From positions 731,066 to 795,065 of the forward strand of contig NZ_FUEZ01000004.1 of the NCBI RefSeq assembly GCF_900157365.1: 64,000 nucleotides of DNA. Reading direction: 5' to 3'. Shown piece by piece: positions 60,949 through 64,000 of the stretch; the stretch's first letter is position 1, and every line of letters begins with the position of its first letter. This stretch comes from Mycobacterium numidiamassiliense (GTDB taxonomy: Bacteria; Actinomycetota; Actinomycetes; Mycobacteriales; Mycobacteriaceae). The notes under the pieces are model-generated. The model made no database searches. It saw only the letters and a list, made by a program, of their open reading frames with translations, and had not been told where the DNA came from. A program made the translations under genes and the position numbers.

Positions 60949-62081
60949 TGATGCTGGGTTCCCGTTTTGGGAAAAGGGCGGCGTCCGCCCCGGTAATAAC
61001 CACATTGGTTCTTGCGTTTAGCGCCACATCGTGCGGGCGCTCACCCGAAAACGCGGCAGTTGAATTTTGCGCGATCCTGTCGGACAGCGTCGGTCTGTAC
61101 CTCAACAATCCCGTGACTCAAATGGGCTACAAGATCGGCACCGTGAAGACCATTGAGGCCCGAGATACTGAGGTCAAGGTGGGATTCACGATAGAGGACA
61201 ACCGCGCGATACCGCGGGATGTCAAGGCAGTCGTACGCTCACCCTCGATCCTTGCCGATCGTTCCTTGGAACTGGTTGGAAATTACAGCGGGGGTCCGCA
61301 GCTAAAGGCCGGTGAATGCATCCCACTTAGCCGCTCTTTCACCCAGCAGAGCATTTCGCGCGTGATTGGGTCGGCGACCAACTTCGTGAATGCGATCAAT
61401 CCGGGCGGGTCGACCAACATCAAGGACGCGCTTAAAGGAATCGACCAGGCAGTCGAAGGTAACGGGCAACGGGCAAACGAGCTTCTGACCAGGTCGTCAG
61501 CGCTGTTGGACAATCCTGACCAGGCCACTGCCGAGCTTGGCGCGATCACCAGGAACATGGCCGAGCTGACTTCCATGATGAGAGCGAACCGGGGTCGGCT
61601 GAAACAAATAGTTCAGGATATGCCGAGCACCACCCCGTACATTGTGACCGGAGTGGCTGGCGCCAAAGATCTGACTCACCCGCTTCCGGAACTCATCCTT
61701 CTGGCCGATGATCTCGAACTCAAACTGGGCCCTGAAATTCAGCTGGCGTTGGATGAAATCAGTGAAGAGCTGCGAATTTGGAGCCCGCACTACAAGTGGG
61801 TTGCTGACGCGCTCAACCCGTTGCCGCGTTTCATCAGCGGGCTCAACGGCGAGCCGCCCGGGGCGACCGCGGGGGGACTGGCCAAGCACATCAATAACCA
61901 CGTGTTCGATCTGCTGACTTGGCGGCCACCGCTGTATCGCATCCCTACGCCAAACGGACTTGTCACTTGCGGAAACATGAACGCGTCTATGCCAGGCAGC
62001 TGCGCCGACGTGGGCGGCCGGCCATATGCGGTGGATGTTGCGCTCCTGCAGTACGTTCTGACGCAGGCAGCGCGGCAATGA
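60948..62081 (+). CDS. mceD: MceD
   Basis: 377 residues. N-terminal hydrophobic segment ending in FSATSC, which resembles a relaxed lipobox although MceD is not usually the lipoprotein of the set. MCE domain: FCAILSDSVGLYLNNPVTQMGYKIGTVKTIEARDTEVKVGFTI. The needle region includes LTSMMRANRGRLKQIVQDMPSTTPYIVTGVAGAKD. A cysteine pair sits at the C-terminus (TCGNMN, GSCADVGG). Coupled with mceE (ATGA). Confidence 0.92.
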   Translation: MMLGSRFGKRAASAPVITTLVLAFSATSCGRSPENAAVEFCAILSDSVGLYLNNPVTQMGYKIGTVKTIEARDTEVKVGFTIEDNRAIPRDVKAVVRSPSILADRSLELVGNYSGGPQLKAGECIPLSRSFTQQSISRVIGSATNFVNAINPGGSTNIKDALKGIDQAVEGNGQRANELLTRSSALLDNPDQATAELGAITRNMAELTSMMRANRGRLKQIVQDMPSTTPYIVTGVAGAKDLTHPLPELILLADDLELKLGPEIQLALDEISEELRIWSPHYKWVADALNPLPRFISGLNGEPPGATAGGLAKHINNHVFDLLTWRPPLYRIPTPNGLVTCGNMNASMPGSCADVGGRPYAVDVALLQYVLTQAARQ

Positions 62082-63073
62082 GATATGCAGTGCGGTCGGC
62101 GATCGGCGCAATCATGTGCGCTCTGACGGCGACGTCGTGTGCGTCGCTAAACATTAATGCAATCCCGGCGCCTGGCACCAGTTATCAGGGCGGATACAAC
62201 ATCGTAGCGGAATTTGCCAATGTGCTGAATCTGCCGGACAAGGCAAAAGTGGTGTTGGACGGCACCACGGTGGGCGTGGTGACGAAAGTCAGCATCGCCA
62301 GCAGCCAAGTTGATGTGACGGCACGCATCGATCGCGATGTCGTGGTGCCGTCGAACATCCATGCACTTCTACAGCAGGCTACTGTCCTCGGTGACATCTA
62401 CATTGCCCTCGAACGAGGACAAGACACTAGATCGGCGGGACCACCACTGGGCCCCGGCGGCCGGATTCCACTTGCTCAAACCACCTCCCCGCCTCAGCTC
62501 GAAGACACCATCGCCCACTTAGCGAATTTCATCGGCAGCGGATCAATCCAGCGGGCGCAGAACACAGTTATCGGTATCAATAGAGTGACACCACCCAAAG
62601 ATGAACTACGCAGGGTTGTGTCGCAGGTGACGACCGACCTCAAAGATCTTTCTAATAACATCGATAATGTCGATTTATTGATCAACAGCCTTTACGAAAC
62701 ATCGACGGTGCTGGCCACTCGTACGCCGGCCCTGACTTTGCTGTTATCCCCGGCCGGTGTGGCCGGATTCAGGCGAGACGTTATCTTGGGGAACATCTTT
62801 GGCACATTATTGCCATCCCTTGGTTCTATCTACAACGGCGGATATTGGTTGACCCCGTTGATAGATTCGCTGGGGAATGCGCTGAAAGCAGTACAAGGCT
62901 CTAAACAGGCCGTGGAGGCGGAGTACCCGGCGTACCGGAAATTCATTACTGATTATTTCCTCCCGCAAGACAAGTATCCCGCTATTAACATCACGTCAAT
63001 TATTGGACCTGACGGTCGCGAGTTGTCGGGAAATGTCGAGCAGGTACTGCGAATGCTTGGAGCGGTTCCGTGA
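62078..63073 (+). CDS. mceE: MceE, lipoprotein of the Mce complex
   Basis: 331 residues from ATG 62078, overlapping the mceD stop; the frame extends upstream inside mceD but that is not native. Signal peptide with lipobox-like ALTATSC at about residues 16-22, as expected for the E component (LprK-type). MCE domain: YNIVAEFANVLNLPDKAKVVLDGTTVGVVTKVSIASSQVDVTARI. C-terminal helices with DLKDLSNNIDNVDLLINSLYETSTVLATR. Followed by mceF with a GTGA overlap. Confidence 0.93.
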   Translation: MRYAVRSAIGAIMCALTATSCASLNINAIPAPGTSYQGGYNIVAEFANVLNLPDKAKVVLDGTTVGVVTKVSIASSQVDVTARIDRDVVVPSNIHALLQQATVLGDIYIALERGQDTRSAGPPLGPGGRIPLAQTTSPPQLEDTIAHLANFIGSGSIQRAQNTVIGINRVTPPKDELRRVVSQVTTDLKDLSNNIDNVDLLINSLYETSTVLATRTPALTLLLSPAGVAGFRRDVILGNIFGTLLPSLGSIYNGGYWLTPLIDSLGNALKAVQGSKQAVEAEYPAYRKFITDYFLPQDKYPAINITSIIGPDGRELSGNVEQVLRMLGAVP

Positions 63074-64000
63074 ACTTTAAGAGCATGATTTCATTCGTCG
63101 TATTTCTTGCGATGGTAATCGCCTTTATTGGCTACGTCGCGTCATTGGGTGTCCGGATCGCTCCGCCGGCGGCGCGCGCCACCCTCTCGATGGATGTGGC
63201 TGACATCAGTAATCTTGAGGTCGAATCCAATGTGTTGCTTCGTGGGGTGCCGGTAGGCAAGGTGAGTCGCATCGACGCGACGACCTCACATGCGACCATT
63301 CATTTCTATATTGAAGACAAGTACAAAATTCCCGCTGACAGCGTAGTTCGGTTAGAGAACCTCTCCGCTCTTGGCGAATCTTATATCGAGCTGGAGCCCC
63401 GAAATTCTGGCGGCCCCGTCTTCCAGGACGGCCAGCGCATCGCGCCGCAGTCCATAAAACCACCAGGCTCAATATCCGAGCTCGGGGTCAGTGTTGTGCG
63501 CATGCTGAACCAACTCGACCCAAATCAGCTCAAACGTGTTATTGGTGAAGCCGACACAGGGCTACCGGATCCATATTCTGTGCTGCCCAACCTGAAACGT
63601 GCCAGTGTGCTGCTGCGCAATACCACAGCCGACTTGAATGGGCGGGGCAAGACGGTGCTGGAAAATTCTCAGAGCCTTCTCGAGAACGCTGGCTTCGTCG
63701 GGCCGGCGCTCGCCGAGACAATACCTGCTGTCCAAGAGCTAGGACCGCAGCTTCAGGTGGCGTGGAACAATGCCATGACTGTTCCGACGCGCCTTCCTGC
63801 GCCGGGCAGTGTCTATCTGTTGGGTAAGTTCATCCAGCGCATCCAGAGGTTATTGGACGATCGTGCACCCGATATCAGGGTGCTGACCGAGCCACTCACG
63901 GCGAACATCAAGGCAATCGCGGCTTCGCTGACGACCATCGACACGAGCCAGGTGCTCGCCAACCTGTTGTCGGCGGTGCCCGCAGATGGCGCAATCAACT
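63070..64000 (+). CDS. mceF: MceF (partial, runs off the window)
   Basis: First 310 residues from GTG 63070. Membrane anchor (MISFVVFLAMVIAFIGYVASLGV), MCE domain (ATLSMDVADISNLEVESNVLLRGVPVGKVSRIDATTSHATIHFYI), then the helical region with LLENAGFVGPALAETIPAVQELGPQLQVAW. Last component of the mce set; the 3' end and any Mas accessory genes lie beyond the window. Confidence 0.92.
   Translation, partial: MNFKSMISFVVFLAMVIAFIGYVASLGVRIAPPAARATLSMDVADISNLEVESNVLLRGVPVGKVSRIDATTSHATIHFYIEDKYKIPADSVVRLENLSALGESYIELEPRNSGGPVFQDGQRIAPQSIKPPGSISELGVSVVRMLNQLDPNQLKRVIGEADTGLPDPYSVLPNLKRASVLLRNTTADLNGRGKTVLENSQSLLENAGFVGPALAETIPAVQELGPQLQVAWNNAMTVPTRLPAPGSVYLLGKFIQRIQRLLDDRAPDIRVLTEPLTANIKAIAASLTTIDTSQVLANLLSAVPADGAIN

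Noticed and set aside
1..64000. CRISPR array, tRNA, rRNA, insertion sequence or phage integrase
   Set aside because: I found no regularly spaced repeats, no cloverleaf-like segments with conserved tRNA boxes, and no transposase or integrase motifs in any frame.

Overview
The window is high-GC actinobacterial DNA, almost certainly from a Mycobacterium. It carries a yrbE-mce lipid-import operon, a DUF732 exported protein, many acyl-CoA dehydrogenases and other fatty-acid/sterol-type genes, GTG/TTG starts and ATGA/GTGA stop-start overlaps. I cannot name the species.

Layout. (1) 1-3.9 kb: poorly known genes, including two tandem paralogues of one large unrecognised family and a small zinc-ribbon gene. 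(2) 3.9-8.2 kb, minus strand: operon of a Cys-less HMG-CoA-synthase-like/DUF35 fusion, an SCP-x-type thiolase, a membrane protein and orphan cytochrome-oxidase subunits III and IV. (3) 8.4-16.4 kb: acyl-CoA dehydrogenase (ACAD), a double-domain TetR regulator, then a coupled operon CaiB CoA-transferase, HMG-CoA-lyase-like, ACAD, two MaoC-fold proteins, SDR. (4) 16.36-24.66 kb: an accessory block (SDR, DUF1214, phosphotransferase, DUF6285, lipocalin-like protein, TetR, sulfotransferase, SnoaL-like) bracketed by diverged direct copies of an SDR-tail/ACAD-tail junction. (5) 24.7-37.8 kb: ACAD, SnoaL-like, P450, ADP-forming acyl-CoA synthetase, then amidohydrolase, SDR, aldehyde dehydrogenase (ALDH), ACAD, GMC oxidoreductase, AMP-forming CoA ligase. 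(6) 37.9-49.1 kb: an SDR broken by an amber codon, ferredoxin reductase, [2Fe-2S] ferredoxin, a second P450, then SDR, Ltp2-like aldolase, DUF35 protein, MaoC pair, SnoaL-like, CoA-transferase, MaoC, ALDH. (7) 49.3-53.7 kb: Baeyer-Villiger-type monooxygenase, a decayed fused CoA-transferase (SCOT), and a second copy of the membrane protein from region 2. (8) 54.3-64 kb: two exported proteins, a decayed copy of the ferredoxin/P450 intergenic region, and an mce operon (yrbEA, yrbEB, mceA-E, partial mceF).

Together regions 2-7 look like one catabolic locus: import (mce), oxidation (P450s with redox partners, BVMO, GMC oxidase), activation (two CoA ligases, CoA-transferases), beta-oxidation (four ACADs, MaoC hydratases, SDRs, thiolase/aldolase) and C-C cleavage (HMG-CoA-lyase-like, Ltp2-like). 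The substrate cannot be read from sequence; a cyclic or branched isoprenoid/sterol-like lipid is a reasonable inference.

Two structural themes stand out. A palindrome TCTAA-N6-TTAGA (or close variants) recurs upstream of several of these operons and in the control region of the fused double-TetR gene, suggesting a dedicated regulon. And the locus has grown and decayed by direct duplication: three pairs of diverged direct repeats, each with one decayed copy, flank or invade its modules, and two genes (SDR, SCOT) are visibly broken.
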